A stretch of 64,000 nt of DNA from positions 4,484,501 to 4,548,500 of the forward strand of contig NZ_CP134696.1 of the NCBI RefSeq assembly GCF_031851795.1, in the 5' to 3' direction. A program made the translations under genes and the position numbers. The DNA is from Pontibacter sp. G13. Lineage in GTDB: Bacteria; Bacteroidota; Bacteroidia; J057. This document shows, in pieces, positions 53,561 to 62,557 of the stretch (its first letter is position 1; every line of letters starts with the position of its first letter). The notes under the pieces were generated by a model. That model was not told the DNA's origin and did not search any database. It saw nothing but the letters and a program-made list of their open reading frames with translations.

Positions 53561-55285
53561 ATGGAACTGGAACCATTACCCGCGAGGGACCGAGTCTTGC
53601 GTCAGCGAATTGAGGAAAAAGCAGAGGAGATTCGGAAGATTCGATCGCAGCATCAGTTCATGGCCTATGCAGATCATGGGCATTTGTTCGAAGAGTTGGA
53701 GGCGCTATATGCTGAAAACCGCCTTCAATATGAACGTTGCTACCTACAAAATCGCGATCGCCTTAACCAGTTCCAGCATCAGCTTCAGGACGCGAATCAT
53801 GCTATCCATGCCCTTTCCCGAGACCAATTGTTGAAGCTTTTGCGAGATGCAGAGGCACTTCTGGAGATGGAAGATTACACGGAGAATGCCAAGTCCGCTC
53901 AATTGCTGTTGGATTTCGAGGCAGCTTTCAAGAAAGCTCAATCTACCTTTTTGGGTTGGATGGACGCACTTGATGTCTGGGAGCAGCAGCTTGAGCAACT
54001 CAAAATGCAGGTGTGGTCCGAGGACTTTCAGCAGTTTGAACAGGCATGGAAAGAAGCTCGGAAGTTGGTCAAGGGGAATTCGCAATTTCCGGTTTCCTTG
54101 GGCATCAATCCTTCCAAACGAGCGGAGGCGATCGAAAAACGGAACTCCGAGTTTGAACCCTTTTTGGAACGAATGCGCAAATATCCCTCATTCCTATCCC
54201 AAGCGCAGGAGTTGGCAGGAAGCCCTTGTTCCAGAGCCGAATTTCTGGCTTTGAAAAATGAGGCCAATCGGTTCCTTTTTCTAAAAAAACGAAAACGAAT
54301 CGTCGGAATAGGAATCGCCGCCACGGTAGTGATGGCAGCATTGGTACTCGGCCCTATGGTCCAGAAGCGGATGCAAGAGGACGATATTTGGGAATTGGCT
54401 CAGGAAGAAGGGACGATCGAGGCGCTGCGGGAATATCAGCAATTGTATCCCAACGGAAAATACTTTCAAGAAGCCAAAGTCGCCCTGTTCGAGATCACAG
54501 AAGGGAAATTGGCGGGTCTGGTAGATATCGATTCAGCGAGGTATGACTACGAAGGCGATTTGATGAATCTCCTGCCCAATGGATACGGTGTGGCCACCTA
54601 TGACAATGGTGCTACCTATGAAGGCTACTGGACAATGGGGAAGCGGGATAGCATCGGCAAAATCACCCATGCTAACGGCGGCAGCTACGATGGCCATTGG
54701 AACATGGGGGTCCGAGAGGGGCAAGGAATCGCGATCAATCCAGATAAATCGAAGTATGAAGGCCAATGGAGAGACAATCTCTACCACGGTTCTGGAAGGT
54801 TGGCGCTTCGCAATCGTGCTTTTCAACAAGGAATTTGGGAAAATGGGCATCTGAATGGACAAGGAAAGGCCCGGGATGCATTCGGAAATGAATACGCGGG
54901 AGAATTCCTCAAAGGTCAATATCACGGTTCAGGCAATCTTCGTCACCCGGATGGAACGCTTGTCGCGGGAAAGTGGGAATATGGCGTGCAAATAGGAGAG
55001 GGAATCATCGAATTTCCTGACGGCCGGACGTTTCGTGGTAAATGGACCGGAGGACTCAGAGAAGGAGATGGAAGGATCGATTGGCCCAATGGAAGCTACT
55101 TCATGGGTCGATGGGTGGCTGATACCATTCAAGGCAAAGGCTCATTTGTCTCTAGATTCCGAGATGAATACTCAGGTCAATGGGCTGGCCGTCCCGAGAA
55201 GATCATTCTGTACGATGGATCGGGAAATGTTTTCAAGGTAGGGAAATGGCAGGATGGTCTATTTTTGGACCTAGATGCTGGATAG
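53561..55285 (+). CDS. Coiled-coil, single-TM protein with MORN repeats
   Basis: 574 residues. Residues 1-225 are helical and highly charged (long coiled coil), about 248-268 form one membrane helix (IVGIGIAATVVMAALVLGPM), and from about 325 to 560 there are around nine MORN repeats (YEGDLMNLLPNGYG, YEGYWTMGKRDSIGK, YDGHWNMGVREGQG, ...). MORN sheets bind lipids or proteins, so a scaffolding role at the envelope is inferred. A Tol-type short helical repeat (LREYQQLYPNGKYFQEA) lies between. Upstream gldF is divergent. Confidence 0.85.
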   Translation: MELEPLPARDRVLRQRIEEKAEEIRKIRSQHQFMAYADHGHLFEELEALYAENRLQYERCYLQNRDRLNQFQHQLQDANHAIHALSRDQLLKLLRDAEALLEMEDYTENAKSAQLLLDFEAAFKKAQSTFLGWMDALDVWEQQLEQLKMQVWSEDFQQFEQAWKEARKLVKGNSQFPVSLGINPSKRAEAIEKRNSEFEPFLERMRKYPSFLSQAQELAGSPCSRAEFLALKNEANRFLFLKKRKRIVGIGIAATVVMAALVLGPMVQKRMQEDDIWELAQEEGTIEALREYQQLYPNGKYFQEAKVALFEITEGKLAGLVDIDSARYDYEGDLMNLLPNGYGVATYDNGATYEGYWTMGKRDSIGKITHANGGSYDGHWNMGVREGQGIAINPDKSKYEGQWRDNLYHGSGRLALRNRAFQQGIWENGHLNGQGKARDAFGNEYAGEFLKGQYHGSGNLRHPDGTLVAGKWEYGVQIGEGIIEFPDGRTFRGKWTGGLREGDGRIDWPNGSYFMGRWVADTIQGKGSFVSRFRDEYSGQWAGRPEKIILYDGSGNVFKVGKWQDGLFLDLDAG

Positions 55286-55327
55286 TCTGTAACCAAATCA
55301 TATTCAGGCGTTAGACAAAAAAAAGCC

Positions 55328-56092
55328 ATGTCGCGCCTCTTCATTCTCCTAGGAATCTCTTTGACGGCCTCAAGCCTATGGGCCCAGCAGATGCCACTCT
55401 CTTCTCCCATCACAGGGACCCTTGCCCACCTTTCACCTACTGATGGAAGTCCCGTCGCAGTTGCAGATCGTATCGTGTTGTCGGATTACGAGTCCAGTTT
55501 GTCAGATTTGGATGTCCATCGCAGGACATTGGCCTTGGGATATGAGGCCGCCTCCTCTGACGCTGAAAAAGATTCGATCTTGGCCAGGGCAAAAACACTT
55601 CTTCGAACAACGCTGTTGGTAGACATTTTCCCGGCGTGGTATGGCACCAAGTGGGATTTCAATGGCTATTCGAATCATCCCAACCAAGGCACCATCGCTT
55701 GCGGATATTTTGTTTCGACAACACTGAAGCATTCTGGTGTACACATTAATCGTTATCGGATCGCCCAAATGGCGGCTTCGCAAATCATCGAGGCCCTCGC
55801 TGATCGGCCTGTTTGGTATAGGAGCTACCCTTGTATGATGGAATGGATCAAGGGGCGACCAGACGATCTGTATGTAGTGGGACTTGACAATCACGTCGGG
55901 TTTATCTCCAAGCAGGGGGATGAGGTGAGATTTATTCACTCCTCCTTTGTAGAGCCCATGTGTGCGATGAATGAGTCTGCTGACGAATCGTGGGTACTTC
56001 AGTCCTCTGGGGTGTATGCGGTGGGATCTCTTTTCGGGAAGGGGGAATTTGTGCGGAAATGGTTATTGAATACTTGGATTGGGCCTTCATGA
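55328..56092 (+). CDS. Exported NlpC/P60-like cysteine hydrolase
   Basis: 254 residues. Signal peptide ending LWAQQ. TIACGYFVSTTLKHSG carries the probable nucleophile Cys125, and LDNHVGFISKQGDEVRFIHSS carries His189, an order typical of NlpC/P60 and related amidase folds. The N-terminal ~90 residues are helical. It could cleave peptidoglycan peptides or modify an exported partner. 42 bp after the MORN gene, so possibly cotranscribed with it. Confidence 0.7.
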   Translation: MSRLFILLGISLTASSLWAQQMPLSSPITGTLAHLSPTDGSPVAVADRIVLSDYESSLSDLDVHRRTLALGYEAASSDAEKDSILARAKTLLRTTLLVDIFPAWYGTKWDFNGYSNHPNQGTIACGYFVSTTLKHSGVHINRYRIAQMAASQIIEALADRPVWYRSYPCMMEWIKGRPDDLYVVGLDNHVGFISKQGDEVRFIHSSFVEPMCAMNESADESWVLQSSGVYAVGSLFGKGEFVRKWLLNTWIGPS

Positions 56093-56390
56093 TTGGTCAA
56101 AAAGGCTGATTTTGAGCGCCAAATGCCAAAATCTGAAAGCGCAGATGAAGCGGGGAATTCATCCGGAAGATCCCCGCTTGTTACCATTTGCGCTGGGTGA
56201 ATAGTCATCTGGTGCGGAGTCTTGTAAATTAGATCATATCCAATCACCCGAAAGACTTCCAATAGGAAAATGCTGACCAGCAGGGATTTGTTTATTTGCG
56301 AATCTTCGAGTCTTTCGGGAGAACGTTCTTGGTCATGATTTTTTGTAAGGCCCATTCGATGTTCCGGCATCGCATGGGCATTTCCCATCA

Positions 56391-57173
56391 ATGCCATTTA
56401 CAATGACTCCGAACTCCGTACAAATCGACACCGATTGGGACTTTTATTTCTGTACCATCGAAGATCGTCCCGCTTCCATCATGTTGGACTTGGCTATCCA
56501 GCCTCATGCTCCTTTGATGGACAAATCCTCCCTCATCCAAGTGACGGTCACACTCCGCCAGCCCAATGAGTTTGGACTCACCAATCAGGCTGAAGCAGAA
56601 GTCCTCTACGTCATGGAGGATCAGATGGCCGAGCATCTTTCTACCTACCTCGGAGGCATGTACGTCGCACGTTGTACTTCCAAAGGGAAGCGAATTTTTT
56701 ATTTCTATTGCAATTCCTCTGTCGACTATCAGCGCGTGGTGGAGGAGATTATGGATGGATTTCCTGAATATCGGCACCAGGTCAATGCGCAAGTAGATGC
56801 CAATTGGACCTACTATCTGGACTTTCTGTATCCATCCGCTTACGAATACCAATCTATCCTCAACCGGAGAGTTGTGGATCGTTTGGAACAGCAAGGCGAC
56901 AATATCCACAAAGCACGTGAGGTGGAGCATTTTCTCTATTTCTCCTCCGAGACCGACAGAAAGCGGTTTATGGATCAGATTCGCGAGCGGAGCTTCTCAG
57001 TGAGATCGCAGGCATTTGCAGCTGATTCTCCTTCGATGCCGTTTAGCTTGATGATTTCCAGAGTGGATCGGGTGGATACTTCCTCCATTGATCAGATTGT
57101 CCTGCATCTCCTACAAGCAGCAGAAAATTGCAATGGACGCTATGAAGGGTGGGGAACGACTGTTACAGCCTAG
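56391..57173 (+). CDS. DUF695-RraB-like protein
   Basis: 260 residues (ATG 56391, or ATG 56403). The first half (VQIDTDWDFYFCTIEDRPASI...) is DUF695. The second half (YYLDFLYPSAYEYQSI...FSSETDRKRFMDQIRERSF...NGRYEGWGTTV) resembles RraB, whose enterobacterial member binds and inhibits RNase E. No RNase E-type partner is in the window. It is followed 60 bp later by the VLRF1-like gene on the same strand. Confidence 0.78.
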   Translation: MPFTMTPNSVQIDTDWDFYFCTIEDRPASIMLDLAIQPHAPLMDKSSLIQVTVTLRQPNEFGLTNQAEAEVLYVMEDQMAEHLSTYLGGMYVARCTSKGKRIFYFYCNSSVDYQRVVEEIMDGFPEYRHQVNAQVDANWTYYLDFLYPSAYEYQSILNRRVVDRLEQQGDNIHKAREVEHFLYFSSETDRKRFMDQIRERSFSVRSQAFAADSPSMPFSLMISRVDRVDTSSIDQIVLHLLQAAENCNGRYEGWGTTVTA

Positions 57174-57233
57174 GTATTGAGAGGAGGGTTGGCTTCTCTT
57201 GTGAAATTGACGGTTGAGTCCGAGTTTTGCTGC

Positions 57234-57920
57234 ATGGAAGCCACTCAATTCGATTATGACGAAACGCTGGCATTGCTAGAGTATCTCGAGGATGAATGGT
57301 CGGGGAATCCGCTCCGACTCGATGAGAAGAAGCATGCAATCCAAGCTTGGGATGATGCTGGCGAACTTACCTTGGATTTGAGGCTGCCGCTTGTGATGCC
57401 TGCCATGGAAGAGGACCAGTCTTTGTCTGCCTACCGCGAATCGCTTTCCGAAGATATTCCCACGTATTTGATGTTTATCGTTCAGTTGGGAGCAGCATCT
57501 GTTGGAGCATTCGAAGATGGAGAGGTGGTAGACCACAAGGCTTTCAAGAAGTACATGAAGCGCGAGAAGCGTGGCAAGGCCCAAATCAGTTACCTCAATC
57601 AGAAGGGCAAATCCAAAGCGGGTTCCCGAATCCGGCTTGCGAATACGGTGCGTTTCTTCGAAGAATTGAATGAGCGCCTGACGGATTTGATGGAATGGTA
57701 CGAGCCTGAACGATTGATTTATTCATGCACGGCACAGCTTTGGGGGCTTATGTACCAATCCAAAGTTCCTCCTCCTTTCGAAAAGAAAGATCCACGCCTC
57801 ATCAAAGTTCCCCTCGACTTGAAGGTTCCTACCCACGAAGAAATGATGCGCGTTAACGAATTCGCCCAAAAATCCCGTCTGCTGGTTTATCCGGAGGATG
57901 AGTGGGATTTTCAAGGATAA
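57234..57920 (+). CDS. VLRF1 (Vms1/ANKZF1-like) candidate peptidyl-tRNA release factor
   Basis: 228 residues from the ATG at 57234 (MEATQFDYDETLAL); TTG 57177 gives a longer frame. A strand pair ASVGAFEDGEVVDHKAFKKY leads to a basic loop KREKRGKAQ, where Gly114-Lys-Ala-Gln117 fits the GxxQ motif used by Vms1/ANKZF1 in place of the eRF1 GGQ. AGSRIRLANTVRFFEEL and DPRLIKVPLDLKVPTHEE match the order and style of conserved VLRF1 blocks. Vms1/ANKZF1 cleave peptidyl-tRNA on stalled 60S subunits. This protein lacks the zinc finger and ankyrin parts. Assignment rests on motif comparison from memory. Confidence 0.78.
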   Translation: MEATQFDYDETLALLEYLEDEWSGNPLRLDEKKHAIQAWDDAGELTLDLRLPLVMPAMEEDQSLSAYRESLSEDIPTYLMFIVQLGAASVGAFEDGEVVDHKAFKKYMKREKRGKAQISYLNQKGKSKAGSRIRLANTVRFFEELNERLTDLMEWYEPERLIYSCTAQLWGLMYQSKVPPPFEKKDPRLIKVPLDLKVPTHEEMMRVNEFAQKSRLLVYPEDEWDFQG

Positions 57921-58121
57921 GGGGGCATGCCGAAATGATAAGCGTTTTCCTTCAAACTTGACGCTTGTCACCCAAAGGTATTTTTCCAAGTCTGAAAATT
58001 TGTCTTAAAAACGCCAAACCCCCAAACGGGGGCGGCCATGCTCTAAAGGCTTGTCTGATATCGATTAGCAACAGATAATGTTCATGGTTGTGAGTAGGGC
58101 GTTTCGGGCTGCTGGACCAGA

Positions 58122-59120
58122 CTAGATTCCTTTGAGTTCGAATGCGTATGATTGATAGTTGATCAGTTCACGGGCTGCATGATTGTCTTTCCATCCATCT
58201 TCCTCGTGAGAGATGTCAATGATTTCCGCGGTTTTGGTTTGGGCAAATTTTTCAGCCACCTGCTTCATGGCGACCAGTTCCGATGCTGAAAAGATCGTCT
58301 CGTCGAATTCCTGCTTATCGGCGATAAACCGCTCTCCAACTCCTCCATGCTCGAATATCTCCTCTTCGATCTGTACATATCCTTCTGCTTCTAGCATTCC
58401 GAACAATTCTCGAAAGTGCGAGGGTACAGGGCCAAAAGGGATCGCACGGTAGTTGCATCCAGAAATGGAGAACCCATGCTGTTTGTAGTGGAGGAAATCT
58501 GCGTAGAACATCAGTTTATTCAGGCGAGTTTTCCGTGGTTGAATTTGTTTGGCAAAGTACAGGACGAAATTGGCCACCTTGTCAAAAGAAGGTTTCACGA
58601 ATCCAGTGAATGAGTTCGCCTCCAGATGAAAATTCCATAGATAGGACACGACGGAATCCAATCTATTCTCCTGAGTCAGTGAGGCGAGTTTGTCCATAGC
58701 CTTTCGAAAAGCATTCTTGGAAAAAATGGCCTCCTTTTCCTCTACAAATCGGCGGAAATTATGAGGATCTCGAGCCAAGCGGATCAACTTGGCATTGGCA
58801 AGACTAGGGATTTCGCCCTGCTCGTAGTTCCGATAGCTATTGATCCCAAAGTCCAACACCTCCGACATTTTGCTCGCAGACAATCCATACTGTTCCCGGA
58901 TTCGGCGAATCTCAGCAGGAAAAGGGATGTGGTGCCGCTCCCGAAAGAGGTTGTACACCTGCTGCAAGGCAAGTTCATCTTGCTCCTCAGTGCTGAAAGT
59001 CTCTCCAGACTCCTCGGATTGGTAGAAGTGTTCGACCACCTCGAAAGATTCCTTTCTGAAGCTGCGGGTTACGGTATGGTGAGTGAGCTTGGCTGGTTCT
59101 CCTGTGATCGGATGTTTCAT
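58122..59120 (-). CDS. MqsA-like antitoxin with XRE and Panacea (SocA) domains
   Basis: 332 residues. The N-terminal part (about 1-60) is laid out like the MqsA/YgiT zinc domain, but the CxxC pairs are replaced (HPITGEP; YQSEESGETF). An XRE helix-turn-helix follows (IRRIREQYGLSASKMSEVLDFGINSYRNYEQG, about 70-115). A Panacea/SocA (DUF4065) domain fills about 175-325 (RKTRLNKLMFYADFLHYKQHG, GCNYRAIPFGPVPSHF). Such proteins neutralise varied toxins. It follows the presumed toxin gene by 66 bp (toxin first, as in mqsRA). Confidence 0.85.
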   Translation of the reverse strand: MKHPITGEPAKLTHHTVTRSFRKESFEVVEHFYQSEESGETFSTEEQDELALQQVYNLFRERHHIPFPAEIRRIREQYGLSASKMSEVLDFGINSYRNYEQGEIPSLANAKLIRLARDPHNFRRFVEEKEAIFSKNAFRKAMDKLASLTQENRLDSVVSYLWNFHLEANSFTGFVKPSFDKVANFVLYFAKQIQPRKTRLNKLMFYADFLHYKQHGFSISGCNYRAIPFGPVPSHFRELFGMLEAEGYVQIEEEIFEHGGVGERFIADKQEFDETIFSASELVAMKQVAEKFAQTKTAEIIDISHEEDGWKDNHAARELINYQSYAFELKGI

Positions 59121-59186
59121 GTCTGTGGGTTTGTCAGGCTGGGTTGCAGGTTGAGCTTGTACAGATGTTGAGAGGTTGGGAGGAGG

Positions 59187-59498
59187 TTATCTTTTGGCTT
59201 TGCGGATGCCCTGACAAATAGCCGGGGTTAATGAATCCAGAATTCCTACCCGAATGATCAGCCGATGATGTCGGAATGCGACCTCGAATTCCCACCATTT
59301 CATTTCAGGCATTTCTATCGAGACCAATGGGCCTTCCAAGTAGTCCGCCTCTTCCAAATTGGCGATCAAAAAATTGCGTTTGGAAGCTGTCATTTCCGTC
59401 TCTAGCATCAATCGGATTTGTTCATCGCGATTGAGGTAGCAGATGCCTTGTTGTTCCCTTCTTGTGTGAAAGTCACGGATAAACTGCTCGACGGCCAT
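59187..59498 (-). CDS. Putative MqsR-like toxin
   Basis: 103 residues from the ATG at 59498 (MAVEQFIRDF); GTG 59525 would add nine. It contains the family-like order 'R..L.L...M....R...I..L...DYLEGPL' followed by strands MKWWEFEVAF and RLIIRVGIL. MqsR folds are RelE-like mRNA interferases, so RNA cleavage is the default guess, but identity is low by eye. Assignment leans on its size and position before a Panacea antitoxin. Confidence 0.6.
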   Translation of the reverse strand: MAVEQFIRDFHTRREQQGICYLNRDEQIRLMLETEMTASKRNFLIANLEEADYLEGPLVSIEMPEMKWWEFEVAFRHHRLIIRVGILDSLTPAICQGIRKAKR

Positions 59499-59611
59499 GG
59501 GAAATGTGTGAATTGCGGTTGCCACAGGTTAGGTATGTCGGTGAGTACAGTTGCAAGGTACGCTCGAATCTGGGAATGTCAAATTTTTTAGTGTAAAAAG
59601 TGAAAATATTG

Positions 59612-59636
59612 CCCATTTATTCAACTTTAAAATGGG
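59612..59636. promoter_or_regulatory. Inverted repeat upstream of the toxin-antitoxin pair
   Basis: CCCATTT and AAATGGG are spaced 11 bp apart, about 115 bp before the toxin start. It could be the operator bound by the XRE domain of the antitoxin. Downstream on the minus strand TTTG, 19 nt and TACCTTGC form a weak promoter-like pair. The 77-codon frame across this region is not credible as a gene. Confidence 0.35.
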
Positions 59637-59763
59637 TAATTGATGTTTGGTGTCCGTCTCAAAGCAGCTTTTCGCGGTTTGGGCTCTGAGGCGAATAGGC
59701 GCAGAATTGACTTTCAAGCAACTGGTAAACAGTGGAAAGGGAACCCACGCTTGTATGCTCATG

Positions 59764-59800
59764 AAAAGAGGGGCCCACTCAAGACTGAGTAGGCCCCTCT
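59764..59800 (-). terminator. Intrinsic terminator after the PhyH-like gene
   Basis: AGAGGGGCC-x-ACTCA pairs with TGAGT-x-GGCCCCTCT around AGAC. Minus-strand continuation TTTTCATG. It is about 20 bp past the stop. Confidence 0.85.
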
Positions 59801-59819
59801 AGGGTGAGATAGAGATTTC

Positions 59820-60629
59820 TTAAGCAGTTTGTGCTTCTGTCGGAGCTTCCTGCTCGATGGTATTCACAGTGTCGCACACATACCGAATATCCAATTGGCG
59901 ACGAGTCATCGATTCCAAGGCACGTGGTTGATCTCCATAAATCAGATGCGAATTGCGGATCAGGAGGTCTCCGGCTTCGGCGATGAATGGTTGGGAAATG
60001 AGATTGTGGGACAAGACCAATTCCATGAGCGACGCTTGGTCTGTAGACTCGTTTTTGAGTGTTTGAGACCGGGGATAGACATACATCGGCCCTGACTTTT
60101 GGGTGATACGCTCCAGTGCGATGGAGGCGGTTAGCATTGAAGCCGGCCCAATGTCTTGCGCATCCAAGGCATCTGTCATAGCGGCCTGATCATCGCCGTG
60201 GCGTTTCAGGATGATTTGTCGAGGTGCTGTGGTGCCACCTGTGATGAAGCTTGAGATGGCGAGTAAGTCAGGGTGTTCGGTTGCGGTTCGAGTGAGTTCG
60301 TCTTGCGCCCATGCCTCAGATCCCGAAGAGGCTGATTCCTGCAAGTCGATCATTTGTCGACACCAGTCATCGGACATAAAGCCCCGAATGATGATGCAGC
60401 CATTGGTGAGATAGTGCACCAGCTGTCCTCTGAATTCAGGATGGAATTGGTAGTAATCGGGGTGGCGGAGCATTCTGGAACGGGCGTCTGGCATGTCAAG
60501 CCAAGGATATCTGTCAAAATCCTTGGGAAATGGTTTGCCCGGCAGTTGTGCGGAAAGAATGTGTTCGGGGGTAGAAACCTTACGTTTCTTTTTGCCGAAG
60601 AGCCCGGTAGCAGTCAAAAGATTAGGCAT
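59820..60629 (-). CDS. Phytanoyl-CoA dioxygenase-like (PhyH) protein
   Basis: 269 residues from the ATG at 60629 (MPNLLTATGLFGKKKRK); a TTG start at 60668 is less likely. NGCIIIRGFMSDDWCRQM, an HxD metal motif His144-Gly-Asp146, SGPMYVYPRSQT in place of the usual NGPL..IPGSH, the second His228 in AGDLLIRNSHLIYG, and RRQLDIRYV with the expected 2-oxoglutarate-binding Arg. This suggests a non-haem Fe(II)/2-oxoglutarate oxygenase. Substrate unknown, no pathway neighbours. Confidence 0.72.
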   Translation of the reverse strand: MPNLLTATGLFGKKKRKVSTPEHILSAQLPGKPFPKDFDRYPWLDMPDARSRMLRHPDYYQFHPEFRGQLVHYLTNGCIIIRGFMSDDWCRQMIDLQESASSGSEAWAQDELTRTATEHPDLLAISSFITGGTTAPRQIILKRHGDDQAAMTDALDAQDIGPASMLTASIALERITQKSGPMYVYPRSQTLKNESTDQASLMELVLSHNLISQPFIAEAGDLLIRNSHLIYGDQPRALESMTRRQLDIRYVCDTVNTIEQEAPTEAQTA

Positions 60630-61605
60630 GAGAGAAGGGTTGGTTTTAATAGCGAGTAGATGTGCCAATCATGGTCTATGGGGCGGGGAGTTCATATAAT
60701 TTAATTAGAAAACGGGAAATAATCCACTGTTATGGTCAGAAAATCAGCCTTTTGTGCGGGGGGATAGCCATGGCAGTATCTGAGATTGTCTGATCTGGGG
60801 CAATTGTGGGTTGTGCCAACAGGATTGCATCAATGCATATAAATAAGATGTGTTTCATAATCATGAGAAAAGAGATACAGGTCTTGATCAGTCATTATGC
60901 TCCCTAAAGATTTAACTAAAGCGGGCCTTGGGAACATGGAAAGCTCCTTTGCCCGGCAGTATATAATTCCTGAATGATGGTGTATGATACAACGATGGGG
61001 TAGGGGTAATGTCGCTTGGGTGGTGAATCCAAGGCATCTTGTTTTGCGGCGTATGTGAGGATAAATCTTGGATATAATGTGGGGCTATTCGTTTGATTCT
61101 AGATTCCTAAAGATGATACCAACGAACGGCTTGGGGGGATATATGCTTTGGGAGGCTTAGGTCCATTTAGAGAAGATTGATTCGCCAATGATCAATGCGG
61201 GGAGTAATCCTAAGAAGCGTTGCACATTTGAGGGATGTGTAAATGGAGGCTTCTACAGGAACGGGGGCTTGCTGGTATTCAGAAGAATAGTTTTAAGCGA
61301 GGGTTTTGTTTTTTCAAATAAAAAGCTGATCTTTGCCAAGCCAAATCGGGAAGGTGCTTCTTGATTTGGGGTGAATGTCTGCTTCATGGCAATGCCGGTC
61401 TCCTAATAGGTATCCCGGGAGTAGGACAGGAACAAGATAAGCGAACGTCGATATCCCACATCGATGGCGACTGTGCTCAGCGCAGATCATTTGCAAGCCT
61501 TTTCCTTTCCCTTCCAATATTCATTACGGGCCAGTACCATCAAGCAACCAGAATCCCCATCGGTTGCGCCCGAACATTTGTCACACAGTTGAAATCCGTT
61601 TGGCG
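60630..61605. other. Long gene-poor spacer upstream of the str operon
   Basis: About 980 bp with lower GC than its surroundings. The open frames in it (for example 61361-61615) lack protein character, and no tRNA or known RNA is recognised. It could hold a long leader of rpsL or a decayed gene. Confidence 0.5.
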
Positions 61606-61637
61606 TTTGCTTTAGGTGTTCATCGTCAATGCCTTTG
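61606..61637 (+). promoter_or_regulatory. Candidate promoter of rpsL-rpsG-fusA
   Basis: TTTG (61606-61609), a 20 nt spacer and TGCCTTTG (61630-61637) fit the Bacteroidota consensus with one mismatch in the TA of the -7 box. It is 27 bp before the rpsL ATG. Confidence 0.45.
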
Positions 61638-61663
61638 CAGCCGCTTTTAAGATTCGCATATAT

Positions 61664-62041
61664 ATGCCAACTATTCAGCAACTTGTAAAGAAAGGCAGAA
61701 AGTCTAAAGTGGAGAACAGTAAGTCTCCAGCCTTGGATTCCTGTCCACAACGAAGAGGGGTATGCCTCCGGGTATATACCACTACGCCGAAGAAGCCGAA
61801 CTCCGCCCTCCGGAAAGTTGCTCGTGTGCGTTTGACCAACGGCAAGGAGGTAAACGCATACATCGGCGGTGAAGGTCATAACCTGCAGGAGCACTCTATC
61901 GTGCTCGTGAGAGGTGGACGTGTGAAGGACCTTCCTGGTGTTCGTTATCACGTAGTACGTGGTGCACTTGACACCGCTGGTGTTGAAGGCCGGATGCAGG
62001 GACGATCCAAGTATGGTTCTAGAAGACCTAAAAGCAAGTAA
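61664..62041 (+). CDS. rpsL: 30S ribosomal protein S12
   Basis: 125 residues from the ATG at 61664 ([12 protein letters not shown]). [28 protein letters not shown] contains the wild-type lysine of the streptomycin region, and [19 protein letters not shown] is also intact, so no known resistance change is visible. First gene of the str operon rpsL - rpsG - fusA; rpsG starts 7 bp after its stop. Confidence 0.98.
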   Translation: MPTIQQLVKKGRKSKVENSKSPALDSCPQRRGVCLRVYTTTPKKPNSALRKVARVRLTNGKEVNAYIGGEGHNLQEHSIVLVRGGRVKDLPGVRYHVVRGALDTAGVEGRMQGRSKYGSRRPKSK

Positions 62042-62048
62042 TTAAGAC

Positions 62049-62516
62049 ATGAGAAAGTCAAGAGCTAAGAACAGACAGGTCATTCCCGATCCTAAATTCA
62101 AGAACGAGCTTGTATCCAAGTTTGTGAATAACTTGATGGTGGATGGCAAGAAGAGTCTTGCTTACAGCATTTTCTACGGTGCGATCGAGATTGTCGAGCA
62201 GCGCACCAATGAAGATGGGGTCGAGGTGTTCAAGACCGCTCTCAATAATGTTGTTCCTGCTGTAGAGGTGAAGAGCCGTCGCGTGGGAGGTGCTACCTTC
62301 CAGGTGCCTACAGAGGTAAAACCAAAGCGAAAAGAAGGTTTGGGTATTCGCTGGATGATCCGTTACGCGAAATCTCGCAACGGAAAGTCTATGCGCGAGA
62401 AGCTTGCTGCTGAAATCATGGCTGCTGCCAAAGGTGAAGGTGGCGCTGTCAAGAAGAAAGAAGACACGCACCGTATGGCAGAAGCCAACAAAGCATTCTC
62501 TCACTTCCGTTTCTAA
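62049..62516 (+). CDS. rpsG: 30S ribosomal protein S7
   Basis: 155 residues. [52 protein letters not shown] and the C-terminal [14 protein letters not shown] are typical of S7, which nucleates the head of the small subunit. Between rpsL and fusA. Confidence 0.98.
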   Translation: MRKSRAKNRQVIPDPKFKNELVSKFVNNLMVDGKKSLAYSIFYGAIEIVEQRTNEDGVEVFKTALNNVVPAVEVKSRRVGGATFQVPTEVKPKRKEGLGIRWMIRYAKSRNGKSMREKLAAEIMAAAKGEGGAVKKKEDTHRMAEANKAFSHFRF

Positions 62517-62557
62517 TTTGTTGCCTTTAAACCTGAACCACTTTAGAGGGAAAGATC

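Noticed and set aside
59529-59762. 77-codon minus-strand frame upstream of the toxin
   Set aside because: AT-rich regulatory region with inverted repeat; residues do not resemble a folded protein.
61361-61615. 84-codon plus-strand frame before rpsL
   Set aside because: No start context or protein character; it runs into the candidate rpsL promoter.
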